Of a DNA stretch of 64,000 bases, positions 43,848 through 53,922 are shown one piece after another; the first letter of the stretch is position 1; each line of letters begins with the position of its first letter. The stretch comes from Gemmatimonadota bacterium (GTDB lineage Bacteria; Gemmatimonadota; Gemmatimonadetes; Longimicrobiales; Gaopeijiaceae): NCBI GenBank assembly GCA_022340865.1, contig JAJDNC010000009.1, positions 22,118-86,117 of the forward strand, in the 5' to 3' direction. Both the position numbers and the translations under genes were made by a program. The notes beneath the pieces were generated by a model. It did no database searches, was not told where the DNA came from, and saw nothing but the letters and a program-made list of their open reading frames with translations.

Positions 43848-46800
43848 TCAGCCCGCCGCCTTCTCCGCCAGAGCGGCCAGCTCGCGGATCGCCACGGCCG
43901 CCGCCGCCAACCCCGCACCATTCTCGTCCCGGAGATCGGAGACGATCTCGCGGAAGCGCTGCACGTCCCGCTGCCGCCTTCGCAGGAGCGCGGCGGTGGC
44001 GGCACCCGGCTCTTCCCCCTGACCGTCGCGGAGCACCGCACCCACCAGCTGGCGGTGCGCCCGGGAGAGGTCCTCGGAAAGCGCCTGCGCCGCGCGTTGG
44101 TCCCACGGCCCCGCCGCCGCGGAGGCGAAGGCGATCCCGCGCAGCCACGGCACCTCGAACGCCTCCGACACCTGGTAGAACGCCGCTCCGGCGTCCGCCT
44201 CGGCGGTGCCGGTCTCCCTGGCGATCCGCAGGACCTCCAGGAGCTGGTCCAGGAATCGCAGGGTGATGAGCCGCTCCGAGAATCCCGGGTCGGAGCCCAG
44301 CTCGCGGATCTCGCGCACGCGCTCGCGGAAGAGCGTGGCGTCGTCTCCGGCAACGAAGCGGCCGAAGCCCTCCCTCAGCGCCGCGAGGCCCTCGATGCTC
44401 TCGTTGACGATGGTCGCCGGCGAGGTGTCGGCGTCCACGTTCTGGAGCACCCACCGGGTGGTCCGCTCCAGCACCCGCGCCAGCCCCAGCAGCCAGCGGT
44501 ACACCGCCGCGGGGGTCACCGCGCTCTCCTGCCTCTCCATGTCCCGGAGGAGCGCACGGTGCTCCGCGAGCCGTGAGGCCACCAGCCACGCCCGCACCAC
44601 CTCTTCCGCCGAGCGCCCCGTGTCGCGCATGACCCGGTTCACGAACGTGGCGCCCATGAGGTCCACCAGGTCGTTTGCGAGCTGCCCGGCGATGATCTCA
44701 CGGCGCAACCGGTGCGAGGTCAGCGCTGCGGGCCCCGCTCCCTGTACCGCCGTGGCCGGGAAGTAACCGAGGAGGTAGCTCTCCGTCACCGGATCGTCCG
44801 GGAGGCCGCCCCGCAAGAGCCGGGTCTTCAGGAACAGCTTCGAGTAGGCCAGCAGGACGCACAGCTCCGGACGGGTGAGGGACTCGCCACGCTCGGCCCG
44901 CTCCACCAGCACGTCGGTGGTGGGCAGGGTCTCCGACGCGCGGTCCAGCTCTCCGGTGTGCTCCAGAGCCACCATCAGATCCCTGAAGTCGTCGCTTCCC
45001 TCGCCGGCCCGCTGCTCGTCCAGCGACACGGCCAGGCTCTGGTATCGATTGTCGTCCAGCACCAGCCGGGCCACCGAGTCGGTGAGCTCCGCCAGGAGCC
45101 CGTTGCGCTCGTCGGCGCTCATGGCCCCCGACGCCACCGCCGGAGCCAGCAGGATCTTCAGGTTCACCTCGTGGTCGGACATGTCGACGCCGCCGGAGTT
45201 GTCCAGCGCGTCGGTGTTGATCCTCCCGCCCATCAACGCGAACTCGATGCGTGCGGCCTGCGTGAACCCGAGGTTGCCGCCCTCGCCCACCACCTTGCAG
45301 CGAAGCTCCGGGGTGTCCACGCGCACGGCGTCGTTGGAAGGGTCGCCGGCGTCGGCGTGCGTTTCCCCGGACGCCTTCACGTACGTGCCGATGCCTCCGT
45401 TCCAGAGCAGCTCCACCGGCGCCAGGAGCACCGCCCGGATCAGGCTCTCCGCGTCCAGCACCTCGGGGGCGTCGTCCGCCAGCCCCAACGCCGCTCTGGC
45501 CTGGGGCGTGAGCTCGACCTCCTTGACGCTGCGGGGGATGATCATGCCCCCCTCGCTGAGCGCGCTCCTGTCGTAGTCGTCCCAGCTCGAGCGGCCCTTG
45601 TCGAACATGCGCCGCCGTTCCGCGAACGACGTGGCGGGATCCGGGTCCGGATCGATGAAGACGTGGCGGTGGTCGAAGGCCGCGATGAGCCGGGTCTGCT
45701 CGGACAGCAGCATACCGTTGCCGAACACGTCCCCGCTCATGTCGCCGACCCCCGCCACCGTGAACGGCTCGCGCTGGATGTCCTTGCCCAGCTCCCGGAA
45801 GTGGCGCTTCACGCACTCCCACCCGCCGCCGGCGGTGATGCCCACCGCCTTGTGGTCGTACCCGTGCGATCCGCCGGACGCGAAGGCGTCGTCCAGCCAG
45901 AAGCCGTACTCGGCCGAGATGGCGTTGGCGGTGTCCGAGAACGTCGCCGTCCCCTTGTCGGCCGCCACCACCAGATAGGGATCGGGATCGTCGAACGCCA
46001 CCACGTCGGGCGGCGGTACGGTCTCACCCGAGGCGGTGAGGTTGTCGGTGACGTCCAGCAGACCGCGCATGAGCGTGCGGTACTGCTCGCGTCCCTCCTC
46101 GAAGCGCGCCTCCGGATCCGCGATGTGGCGCCGGCACACGAAGCCGCCCTTGGAGCCCCCGGGCACGATCACCGCGTTCTTCACCATCTGGGTCTTCACC
46201 AGACCCAGGATCTCCGTGCGGAAGTCGTCGGGCCTGTCGCTCCAGCGGATGCCACCCCGGGCCACCCGGGAGCCGCGCAGGTGGACCCCCTCCATGCGCG
46301 CCGAGTGCACCCACACCTCGTACAGCAGGTGTGTATGCCGCAGGAAGTCGATGTCCCGGGCCGAGAACTTGAAGGAGACCCAGGGCACGCCTCCGGAGCG
46401 CGCCGACGGCGTCCGCCCACCCCGGCGGTAGTAGTTCGTGCGCAGCGTCCCCGAGATGAGCGCCTCCAGGCGACGCAGCGCCCGATCCTCAGCCAGGCTG
46501 CTCACGCTTCCCAGCGAGCTCAGGAATGCGGCACGGATGTCGGCCGCCGTCTCCAGACGATCCTCCCTGGAGGCGTCCGTGCCGGGGTCGAACCGGGTCT
46601 CGAACATGTCGAAGAGCTCGCGGGCGATGCCGGGGTACTTCACCAGCGCCCCCGACAGGGCCGTCCTGCTGGGCACCGCGCCCGCCTGGAACGCGTACGC
46701 CGCGTAGGCCCTCAGCACCTCCACCTCGCGCCAGTGGAGGCCCGCGCCCAGGACCAGCTTGTTCAGCGCATCGTTCAGGGCGTCGCCGGTCTTCACGGCG

Positions 46801-48767
46801 AGGATGGTCTCCGCGAGGACGGCCCCCCGATGCCGGATGTCCACCGGCCGGCCCTCGGCGTCCTGGACGGCGAAGGCATAGAGGGTGATCCCGACCTCGC
46901 CCTTCTCGGTCACGTCGAAGGGGGTCACGGCGACGACCCGCAGGCCCGAGTTCTCGAGGATGGGCATGAAGTCCGACAGGATCAGACGCTCCCCGCGGAC
47001 GTAGACCTTCACCTCGGTGATGGCCTCTCCCTCCGGCACTCCCTCCAGCCCGGCGTCGGGGCGCTCCGAGAAGCGGATGGACATGCCTCGTCCCTCCGCC
47101 CTCATCGCCTCGATCTCGAGGATATCGTCCACCGCCGACGCCGGATCCGTCGCCGCCTGGTATTCCGCGCTGAACGCCTGGCCGTAGCGGCGGGCCATGC
47201 GGTGCGCTTCGTCCAGGGGGCGCGCTCGCTCGAGGCCGTCGCCGACCCGATCCGCCCACGAGCGGATGAGCCGTTCCACCGTCTGCTCCAGCTCGTCGGT
47301 ATCCACCGCGCGGAGGCGCTCCGCCGGCGCCGCGATGTAGAAGTGCAGGCGCGCCTGGTCTCCGGAGCCCAGCGACAGGTGGTAGTTCAGCACGGCGCCG
47401 TCGAAGGCCGACACCAGCGCTCGCTCGATGGCCTGACGGGCGTCTCCGGAGAACCGGTCCTTGGGGAGGATGACCATCACCGAGACGCCACGGTGGAGCG
47501 GGTCCTCGCGCAGGGATACGCGCACCCCCGAGGTGTTGTAGGAATTGAGCACCGTGAGGATGTCCGCGCCGATCTCCGCCGCGGAAGTGAGGAAGAGCTC
47601 CTCCTTCGGCAGGGAGTTGAAGATCGTGATGATCTCCTTGTAGTCGTGGGAGCCCTCGCGGACGCCGGCCTCGTCCAGGATCTGATGGAGCTTGTGCCGC
47701 AGGATGGGGATGTGCTCGGCATCCTCCGCGTACGCCTTCGAGGTGAACAGCCCCAGGAAGCGGTGCTCGCCCACCACCTCTCCCTCCGGGGAGAGCTTCT
47801 TGATGCCGATGTAGTCCATGCGGGCGCGCCGATGGACGTGGGACTCGGCGTTGGTCTTGCTGATGATGAGCAGGGGGCCGTGCACGATGCGCTCGCGCAG
47901 CCCCGGGTCCAGCTCGCTCAGCCGCACGGGCCAGGCGTAGTGGGACTCGTTCTCGTCCTTCAGGAGCCCCAGGCCGGAGCCGGGCTCCACGGCGATCTGC
48001 GGCTGACCCTTCTCCGGCTCCGAGATCCGGTACCCTCTGTAGCCCAGGAAGACGAAGCCGCCGTCGCGCAGCCAGCGCAGGAAGGCCTGGGTCTCCTCCA
48101 TCTCGTTCCTGCGGTCGGACAGCGCCTCGCCCTTGTACGGCAGCTCGGCCGCCACCTCGTTGACCGCGTCGATCATCACATCGAAGTCGTCGGTGACCTG
48201 GACCACCTGCTGCAGCGCGGTGGTCAGCCCCTCCTTGAGGTGGGCGTGCACCTGCGGGTCGGTGATGAGCCCCACCTCGCAGTGCACCAGCGACTCGCGC
48301 CGCTCGCCCTCGCGGGAGGGGCGCACCGCCACCACGCGGCCCTCCGCGTCTCGATCCACGTGGAGCACCGGATAGACCATGTGCTCGATGGAAACGTTCT
48401 CGCGATGGAGGAACTCGCGGATGGTGTCCACGATGAAGGGACGCTCGGACACCCGGGTACGAACCACCGTCACCGGCGCGTACCACCCCTCGTTCTCGAC
48501 ATCGGGGTTGGTGATCTCCACGGCCACCGCCCCGCGGTGCGCGTCCTGGAGGAAGTTGAAGGTGCCCAGCGCCATGTGGGCGAGGTCGTCGGGGCTGCGC
48601 TCGCGGAGGAACTCCGGCGGGGCCTTCGAGAAGAGGATCTCGGCGAAGGAGACCACGAGGGCCGCGTCGGGCAGCTCGACTTGACGTTCGAGCTGCCGGC
48701 ACACCGCATCCACCGTGGGAGAGTCCTGACGCAGACGGCGCACTGCCGACACAGTGGTGTCGCTCAT
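43848..48767 (-). CDS. gdhB: NAD-specific glutamate dehydrogenase, large (180-kDa) class
   Basis: The 1,639-residue protein fits the large bacterial NAD-GDH family, which oxidatively deaminates glutamate to 2-oxoglutarate and ammonia. The first 700 residues are the regulatory part with ACT-like segments (EGWYAPVTVVRTRVSERPFIVD; RGVSVMVILPKDRFSGD). The catalytic domain follows: VHLRGSRVARGGIRWSDR, VPGGSKGGFV with Lys873, GDMSGDVFGNGMLLS, ELLWNGGIGTYVK, and VGEGGNLGFTQAARIEFA. The C-terminal 400 residues are helical. Length matches the family. The ATG at 48767 gives MSDTTVSAVRRL. It is divergent from the SbcD-like gene across 202 bp. Product 2-oxoglutarate feeds the two oxidation routes encoded nearby. 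Confidence 0.93.
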   Translation of the reverse strand: MSDTTVSAVRRLRQDSPTVDAVCRQLERQVELPDAALVVSFAEILFSKAPPEFLRERSPDDLAHMALGTFNFLQDAHRGAVAVEITNPDVENEGWYAPVTVVRTRVSERPFIVDTIREFLHRENVSIEHMVYPVLHVDRDAEGRVVAVRPSREGERRESLVHCEVGLITDPQVHAHLKEGLTTALQQVVQVTDDFDVMIDAVNEVAAELPYKGEALSDRRNEMEETQAFLRWLRDGGFVFLGYRGYRISEPEKGQPQIAVEPGSGLGLLKDENESHYAWPVRLSELDPGLRERIVHGPLLIISKTNAESHVHRRARMDYIGIKKLSPEGEVVGEHRFLGLFTSKAYAEDAEHIPILRHKLHQILDEAGVREGSHDYKEIITIFNSLPKEELFLTSAAEIGADILTVLNSYNTSGVRVSLREDPLHRGVSVMVILPKDRFSGDARQAIERALVSAFDGAVLNYHLSLGSGDQARLHFYIAAPAERLRAVDTDELEQTVERLIRSWADRVGDGLERARPLDEAHRMARRYGQAFSAEYQAATDPASAVDDILEIEAMRAEGRGMSIRFSERPDAGLEGVPEGEAITEVKVYVRGERLILSDFMPILENSGLRVVAVTPFDVTEKGEVGITLYAFAVQDAEGRPVDIRHRGAVLAETILAVKTGDALNDALNKLVLGAGLHWREVEVLRAYAAYAFQAGAVPSRTALSGALVKYPGIARELFDMFETRFDPGTDASREDRLETAADIRAAFLSSLGSVSSLAEDRALRRLEALISGTLRTNYYRRGGRTPSARSGGVPWVSFKFSARDIDFLRHTHLLYEVWVHSARMEGVHLRGSRVARGGIRWSDRPDDFRTEILGLVKTQMVKNAVIVPGGSKGGFVCRRHIADPEARFEEGREQYRTLMRGLLDVTDNLTASGETVPPPDVVAFDDPDPYLVVAADKGTATFSDTANAISAEYGFWLDDAFASGGSHGYDHKAVGITAGGGWECVKRHFRELGKDIQREPFTVAGVGDMSGDVFGNGMLLSEQTRLIAAFDHRHVFIDPDPDPATSFAERRRMFDKGRSSWDDYDRSALSEGGMIIPRSVKEVELTPQARAALGLADDAPEVLDAESLIRAVLLAPVELLWNGGIGTYVKASGETHADAGDPSNDAVRVDTPELRCKVVGEGGNLGFTQAARIEFALMGGRINTDALDNSGGVDMSDHEVNLKILLAPAVASGAMSADERNGLLAELTDSVARLVLDDNRYQSLAVSLDEQRAGEGSDDFRDLMVALEHTGELDRASETLPTTDVLVERAERGESLTRPELCVLLAYSKLFLKTRLLRGGLPDDPVTESYLLGYFPATAVQGAGPAALTSHRLRREIIAGQLANDLVDLMGATFVNRVMRDTGRSAEEVVRAWLVASRLAEHRALLRDMERQESAVTPAAVYRWLLGLARVLERTTRWVLQNVDADTSPATIVNESIEGLAALREGFGRFVAGDDATLFRERVREIRELGSDPGFSERLITLRFLDQLLEVLRIARETGTAEADAGAAFYQVSEAFEVPWLRGIAFASAAAGPWDQRAAQALSEDLSRAHRQLVGAVLRDGQGEEPGAATAALLRRRQRDVQRFREIVSDLRDENGAGLAAAAVAIRELAALAEKAAG

Positions 48768-48969
48768 ATGTCTGAAGGGGCCCGAAGCCCCCCGTAGCAA
48801 GAGGTAGAAACTGCCGATTTCCGGCCACGCCCGTCGTCCGGCGAGCCGGATTCCCGAGCAGCCTTGAAAGATATCGTTTCCCCCGGAGCGGTGAAGCGGG
48901 CAGGGTGCCGCGAGGGATCCCCGCCCGCCCGCGAATTCCCACGCCCCGTGTCGCCCACTACCTTCGCGT

Positions 48970-50226
48970 ATGCGTTTCGTCCACGTCGCCGACGTCCACC
49001 TGGATACTTCTTTCGCGGGGCGCTCCGAGTCCGTTCGCCGACGCCTCCGGGAGGCCTCCAGGGAGGCCTTCCGCCGGGCCGTGGACCTCGCCATCCGCGA
49101 GGACGCACGCGCTTTTCTCGTCGCCGGAGACCTCTTCGACGGCGAGCGCCTCTCCTTCCAGACCGAGCGCTTCCTGTTGGAGCAGGCGCACCGGCTGCGG
49201 GAGCACGGCATCACGCTGGTGTACGCGACGGGCAACCACGACCCCGGCGCGCCTGAGCGGGGACCGAGGGCCCTGGCCTGGCCCGGCAACGTGCACGTGG
49301 TGGGCGACGGCACCCCGCGACGCATCGCCATCCCGGACCGCGACGGCAGGCCGGTGGGGTTCGTCACCGCGGTGGGACACGCCACGTCGCGGGAGCCGGA
49401 GGACCTGTCGCGCCGCATGCCCCGCCCCGTGGGCGAGCTCCCCGAGGTGGGACTCCTGCACACGCAGGTGCACGCCTCTCCCGGGGCCGACGCCCATCAC
49501 GCCTACGCGCCGTCGGAGCTGGGGTGGCTGGTGCGGGCGGGTTACGACTACTGGGCGCTGGGTCACGTGCACCTCCGTCAGATGCTCGCCGAGGACCCGC
49601 CGGTGGTGTACGCGGGCAGCCTCCAGGGCCGCACCCACGCGGAGACCGGCGCGCGGGGCGCGTACCTCGTGGACCTCTCCGACCGGGGCGCGCCGGCCAT
49701 CTCGTTCCGTGCCCTGGCGCCCATCCGCTGGGAGACGGTGCGTGTGGACGGCCTCCAGGACGCCGACTCCCTGGACCGTCTGGAGCGACGCGTGGGTGCG
49801 GCCTGGGAGGCCTTCCGGACCCGCGAGGCGGTGGGGCCGGGGACCGAATGGGTGCTCCGGGTCGTCCTGGAGGGGGCCACCCCCCTCTGGCGGGAGCTCC
49901 GCAGGGAGGCGGACCTGGATGTGGTGGCCCGGGAGCTCAGGGAGATCACCGGCGTCCTGGACCTCGGCGTCGTCGCCGACCGCGTGCATCCGGTGGTGTC
50001 CGTGGAGGAGCACCGCGCGCGTCCCGACGTCCTCGGCGAGGTGCTCAGGCTGGCGGCGGCTGTGCGCCGGGGCGAGGAGCGCGTTCCCGGCCTGGACCCC
50101 GGCGACCTGGCGGGGATCGCCGGCGACGATGCCCGGGCGCTGGAGCGCTACGTGCAGGGTCTGCTCCGGGACGTGGACGGTGAGCTCGCCGCGCGGTTGC
50201 TGGGTGTGGAGGGCGGCGCCCGGTGA
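48970..50226 (+). CDS. SbcD/Mre11-like (YhaO-type) metallophosphoesterase nuclease
   Basis: The 418-residue protein shows the calcineurin-fold metal set: DVHLD (11-13), GDLFDG, GNHDP, HTQVHA and LGHVHLRQ. It is longer than SbcD and includes a C-terminal capping domain of about 150 residues (ALAPIRWETVRVDGL, WVLRVVLEGATPLWRELRRE) like Bacillus YhaO. It should nick or resect DNA ends with its ATPase partner. The stop overlaps the next gene's GTG by 4 bp, so expression is coupled. ATG 48970 has no strong ribosome site. SbcD and YhaO are alternatives; the size and partner favour the YhaO type. Confidence 0.85.
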   Translation: MRFVHVADVHLDTSFAGRSESVRRRLREASREAFRRAVDLAIREDARAFLVAGDLFDGERLSFQTERFLLEQAHRLREHGITLVYATGNHDPGAPERGPRALAWPGNVHVVGDGTPRRIAIPDRDGRPVGFVTAVGHATSREPEDLSRRMPRPVGELPEVGLLHTQVHASPGADAHHAYAPSELGWLVRAGYDYWALGHVHLRQMLAEDPPVVYAGSLQGRTHAETGARGAYLVDLSDRGAPAISFRALAPIRWETVRVDGLQDADSLDRLERRVGAAWEAFRTREAVGPGTEWVLRVVLEGATPLWRELRREADLDVVARELREITGVLDLGVVADRVHPVVSVEEHRARPDVLGEVLRLAAAVRRGEERVPGLDPGDLAGIAGDDARALERYVQGLLRDVDGELAARLLGVEGGAR

Positions 50227-52931
50227 GGATCGAGAGCATCCGGGTCGAGCGCTTCGGCCGGCTGAGGAGCTTCGACACGGGCCCGTCGGCGCTCCCGGGG
50301 CTCGTCGTGGTATTGGGACCCAACGAGGCCGGCAAGTCCACGCTCTTCCAGTTCCTGACCACCCTCCTGTACGGCTTCCACCCCGCCTCGCGGGAGGGGA
50401 ACCCGTACGCCCCCTGGGACGGTGACGACGCCAGCGGGGGGATGAGCCTGCGCCTGGACGCCGGCGGGTGCGTCGAGGTGGAGCGCCGCCTGCTCTCCTC
50501 GCCCACCGGCCGGCTGGCGGTGGACGGCGGGGTGGAGGACCTGCGGAACCGGCCCCTGCCCTGGGCGGAGCACGTGCCCCGCGCCGTCTTTCGTCAGGTG
50601 TTCGCGGTGACCCTGGCGGAGCTCACCGGCCTGGACGAGGAGACGTGGGCACGCGTGCAGGACCGCATCGTGGGCTCCATGGGATCCACCGATCTCATCC
50701 CCGCCAGGCACGTCGCCGCGGGCCTGGAGCAGGAAGCGGGGGAGCTGTGGCGCCCCAGCCGGCGGGGCAACCAACGCATCCGGGACCTCCGGGAGGCGAT
50801 CCTGTCCCTCAGGAGCCGCCGCCGCGAAGCCCTGGACCGGGACGCGCGCCTGCGCTCGCTGGTGGAGGAGCTCGACGCTGCGCGCACCCGCCTGCAGGAT
50901 GCGCGTATCCAGCGGCACGAGGAGCGCGCCGCCGTGGAGCGGGTGCAATCCCTGCTTCCCGTCCGCGCCCAGCTGCGGCGCATCGCAGCGCTCCGTGAGA
51001 CCGTGGGGCCCGAGGAGGAGCTCGCGCACCTGCCGGTGGAGCCCGCCGCGGCCCTGGACGAGGCCACCGCACGGGTGCGCGGGTTCGAGGAGGAGCTGAG
51101 GCGCCTCGGTGACGAGACGAAGGAGCCGCGCGAGGTCGCGGCCGCGTTCGGAGGCCCGGAGGGCCGGCTCCTGGAGCACACGGAGGAGATCCGGGAATTT
51201 CTCACGCGCTTCGCGGCGGTGGGCGCCGATCGGGCCCGCCTGCGTACCGTCGAGGAGGAGACGCGCGGGCTCGAGCGACGGCTGGAGAGCGTCTCGGGCG
51301 AGATCCTCGAAGCGCCGTGGGCGGACGTGGCGGCGGATGCCCTGCTGAGCATCTCCCTCTCCGAGCTCATGGAGCGAATAAGCCGCTATCAGACCGCGCG
51401 CGATGAGCGGCGGGTGCTGGAGGCCGCCCTGCGCCACGACGCCGCGGGCGCCAGCGAAGCGGCACACAGGACCTCGCTGGTGGGGAGTCTCGCGGTGCTC
51501 CTCTCCGGCGGTGCGCTCCTGACGTTCGGCGTGTTGCACGGAGACGTCCCGGCCACGGCGGTGGGAAGCGCGGGCGCCGCGGCGGGCGTCGTCCTCCTGG
51601 CCGTGAGCCGGCGGGGCCGGCGGGCGCGCCGGAGCGGCGGGGGCACGGACGACCCGGCGGCAGCCAAGGTGCGGGAGGCCCGGGGGGCCGAGGACGTGAC
51701 CCGGGTCCGGGTCCTGGAGCTCCTCGGAGAGATCCCCGTGCTTCCCACCCTGGCCGCCGATCCCACGGCCATGCTGAGCACCGGCGTGGAGCGGCTCCAG
51801 GAGCTCCTCCGTGACCTGGCCTCCCGCCAGCGGGAGCGGGCGGAGCTGGAGGCCCGTGTGGGCGAAGCCGACGCGACGGCCCGGACCCTGGCGGAGCTTC
51901 TCGACCTCCAGGCCGCGTCCGACGCCGAGGCGGTGGCCCACGTGCTGGATCAGGAGCTCCGCCGCGCGGAGCGCCTCGGCGAGGCCGCCGGGGCCGCCGG
52001 CCGCGAGCTCCGCCGCCTGGAACGGGAACGAGCACGCGTGGAAGACGACCTGGCCGGGGCACGGGCGGCCCGGGACCTCCTCCACCGACGCCTGGAGGAG
52101 GCGGGGGCGGGAGACGTCGAGCGGGGGGGACGGGAGCTGCGCTCCCGCATCGAGGCGCGCGACCGTGCGCGTCAGCTCCAGGACGAGATGGAGCGGGCCC
52201 ACCCCGACCTCGACGAGATCCGCAGCCGCATCGCCGCCGCCGAGGCCGACGGCGAGTCCTGGACGGTGGACGACCACGACGTGGCCCGGCGCCGGGCACG
52301 GTACGACGAGCTGGTGGAGGAGGCCGAGGAGCTGGCCAGGCGCGTGGAGGCCCTGGACAAGGACATCGCCCATCTCCGGGAGATGGAGACCGTGGACGCG
52401 GTGGACGGCGAGGCCGCGTCCCTCGGCGAGGAGGAGGCCGCCCTGGTACGGCGTCGGGATCGCCTCTGGGTCCTGGCGCAGCTGGTCCGGGAGGCGGACC
52501 GCCGCTTCCGCGAGGAGCATCAGCCCGACCTCATCCGCCGCGCCGGGGGCTATCTGGGCCGTCTCACCGGGCGCCGCTACGACCGCATCGTCGCGGACGA
52601 AGCCGGCGAGGGAGACGTGTTCTACATCCTCGGACCCGACCTCCCGGGGCCGGTCGCCCTGCGCCCGCCGGTGTCCACGGGGACCCTGGAGCAGGCGTAC
52701 CTGGCGCTGCGCCTCGCCATCGTGGACCATCTGGACCAGGGCACGGAGCGCCTTCCCCTGTTCGTCGACGAGGTGTTCGTCAACTGGGACGGAAGGCGGC
52801 GCACGCGCGGCCTCGACCTGCTGGCGGAGATCGCGCAGGCGCGCCAGCTGTTCGTGTTCACGTGCCACCCCGACGTGGCCGAGGAGCTCGAGGAGCGAGG
52901 TGCCGCCGTGGTTCCACTGCCGTGGCCCTGA
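50223..52931 (+). CDS. SbcC/Rad50-like (YhaN-type) AAA ATPase
   Basis: The 902-residue SMC-like ATPase has Walker A LGPNEAGKST (residues 31-40), N-terminal MRIESIRVERFGRL, and at the C-terminus a signature STGTLEQAYLALRLAI and Walker B LPLFVDEVFVNWD. Between them lie two long Leu/Glu/Arg-rich coiled-coil arms and, at about residue 420-460, a hydrophobic stretch (LVGSLAVLLSGGALLTFGVL followed by AATAVGSAGAAAGVVLLAV) that could be a membrane hairpin, unlike classical SbcC. That membrane insert is characteristic of YhaN-type proteins. The start is the GTG at 50223, overlapping the nuclease stop. The pair probably processes DNA ends at or near the membrane. Confidence 0.87.
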   Translation: MRIESIRVERFGRLRSFDTGPSALPGLVVVLGPNEAGKSTLFQFLTTLLYGFHPASREGNPYAPWDGDDASGGMSLRLDAGGCVEVERRLLSSPTGRLAVDGGVEDLRNRPLPWAEHVPRAVFRQVFAVTLAELTGLDEETWARVQDRIVGSMGSTDLIPARHVAAGLEQEAGELWRPSRRGNQRIRDLREAILSLRSRRREALDRDARLRSLVEELDAARTRLQDARIQRHEERAAVERVQSLLPVRAQLRRIAALRETVGPEEELAHLPVEPAAALDEATARVRGFEEELRRLGDETKEPREVAAAFGGPEGRLLEHTEEIREFLTRFAAVGADRARLRTVEEETRGLERRLESVSGEILEAPWADVAADALLSISLSELMERISRYQTARDERRVLEAALRHDAAGASEAAHRTSLVGSLAVLLSGGALLTFGVLHGDVPATAVGSAGAAAGVVLLAVSRRGRRARRSGGGTDDPAAAKVREARGAEDVTRVRVLELLGEIPVLPTLAADPTAMLSTGVERLQELLRDLASRQRERAELEARVGEADATARTLAELLDLQAASDAEAVAHVLDQELRRAERLGEAAGAAGRELRRLERERARVEDDLAGARAARDLLHRRLEEAGAGDVERGGRELRSRIEARDRARQLQDEMERAHPDLDEIRSRIAAAEADGESWTVDDHDVARRRARYDELVEEAEELARRVEALDKDIAHLREMETVDAVDGEAASLGEEEAALVRRRDRLWVLAQLVREADRRFREEHQPDLIRRAGGYLGRLTGRRYDRIVADEAGEGDVFYILGPDLPGPVALRPPVSTGTLEQAYLALRLAIVDHLDQGTERLPLFVDEVFVNWDGRRRTRGLDLLAEIAQARQLFVFTCHPDVAEELEERGAAVVPLPWP

Positions 52932-53797
52932 GCCTGCCCCTTCACGTCGAGACCCGAGGCCTCGCTCCCGGCGAGGGCGTCGACACCTTCGTTCTCGTCC
53001 ACGGGTACGGCGGCTCGTCCTTCTCGTGGCGCTACTGGCTTCCGGCGCTCGAGCCCCGGGGGCACGTCGTGCTCGTGGATCTCAAGGGCTTCGGCGATGC
53101 CCCCAGGCCCGACGACGGCCGCTACGCGCCGAATGACCAGGCCGAGCTCGTGCACCGCTACGTCCTGCAGCGCGACCTCCGGCGGGTCACCCTGGTGGGT
53201 CACTCCCTGGGCGGTGGTGTCGCACTCTTGACGGCCCTCCGCCTTCTCGACGAGCGTCCTCCGCGTCTGGCCCGGCTGGTGCTCGTCGCCGGCGCCGCAT
53301 ACAGACAGAAGCTCCCCCCTTTCGTGAGCTTCGCGCACCGCCCCTTCCTGAGCAGGCTGCTGATGAGCGTGCTGGGGCCACGGCGTGTCGTGCGCTGGGT
53401 GCTCCGCACCATCGTGTACGACTCTTCGCGTATATCCCGCGCTCAAGTCGAAGGCTACGCGCGCACGCTGGCCATCCGGGGAACGACCACCGCGCTCATC
53501 CAGTCGGCGCTGCAAGTCGTGCCCCAGGATCTGGACGCAGTCGTCGCCCGCTACCGCGAGCTGAATGTGCCGGCCCTCCTCCTCTGGGGCCGCCAGGACC
53601 GGGCGGTCCCTCTCTCCGTGGGGGAGCGGCTGGCCAGGGATCTCCCCGACGCCACCCTCGTGGTTCTGGAGCGCTGCGGCCATCTCCCGGCGGAGGAGCT
53701 TCCCGACGAATCCGTCGCGGTGCTTCGGGCGTTCCTCGATCGTACGAGCGGCTCCCCCACCGCCGCCCCGGACGCCCACCGGACGCGGGAGCGCTAG
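52922..53797 (+). CDS. Alpha/beta hydrolase
   Basis: The 291-residue protein has the hydrolase-fold markers: oxyanion loop VLVHGYGGSSFSWRYW (residues 24-38), nucleophile Ser95 in GHSLGGG, catalytic Asp in LLLWGRQDRAVPL and His in ERCGHLPAEE. No signal peptide is seen. GTG 52922 is chosen because the frame upstream is Arg-rich and lies inside the ATPase gene, with which it overlaps by 10 bp, so it is probably in the same operon. The substrate is not evident; esterase or C-C hydrolase of small organic esters is likely. A 12-bp hairpin includes its stop codon. Confidence 0.85.
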   Translation: MALSLPLHVETRGLAPGEGVDTFVLVHGYGGSSFSWRYWLPALEPRGHVVLVDLKGFGDAPRPDDGRYAPNDQAELVHRYVLQRDLRRVTLVGHSLGGGVALLTALRLLDERPPRLARLVLVAGAAYRQKLPPFVSFAHRPFLSRLLMSVLGPRRVVRWVLRTIVYDSSRISRAQVEGYARTLAIRGTTTALIQSALQVVPQDLDAVVARYRELNVPALLLWGRQDRAVPLSVGERLARDLPDATLVVLERCGHLPAEELPDESVAVLRAFLDRTSGSPTAAPDAHRTRER

Positions 53798-53828
53798 CAG
53801 GGTGCTGAAAGAGGGGAGCACCCTGCTA
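53795..53828 (+). terminator. 12-bp perfect hairpin overlapping the hydrolase stop
   Basis: TAGCAGGGTGCT (53795-53806) pairs perfectly with AGCACCCTGCTA (53817-53828) around a GAAAGAGGGG loop. The first arm contains the hydrolase stop TAG. There is no T-tract, and the sequence resembles a REP-type palindromic unit as much as an intrinsic terminator. Confidence 0.5.
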
Positions 53829-53922
53829 AGGACGCTGCCGCGGCAGGCGGGGCCGAAGCGCCCCGGCCGGCCTTCACGTCGGCGTGTCCTTCGAGGCGCG
53901 GCGACGCTCCGGGGCTCGACGC

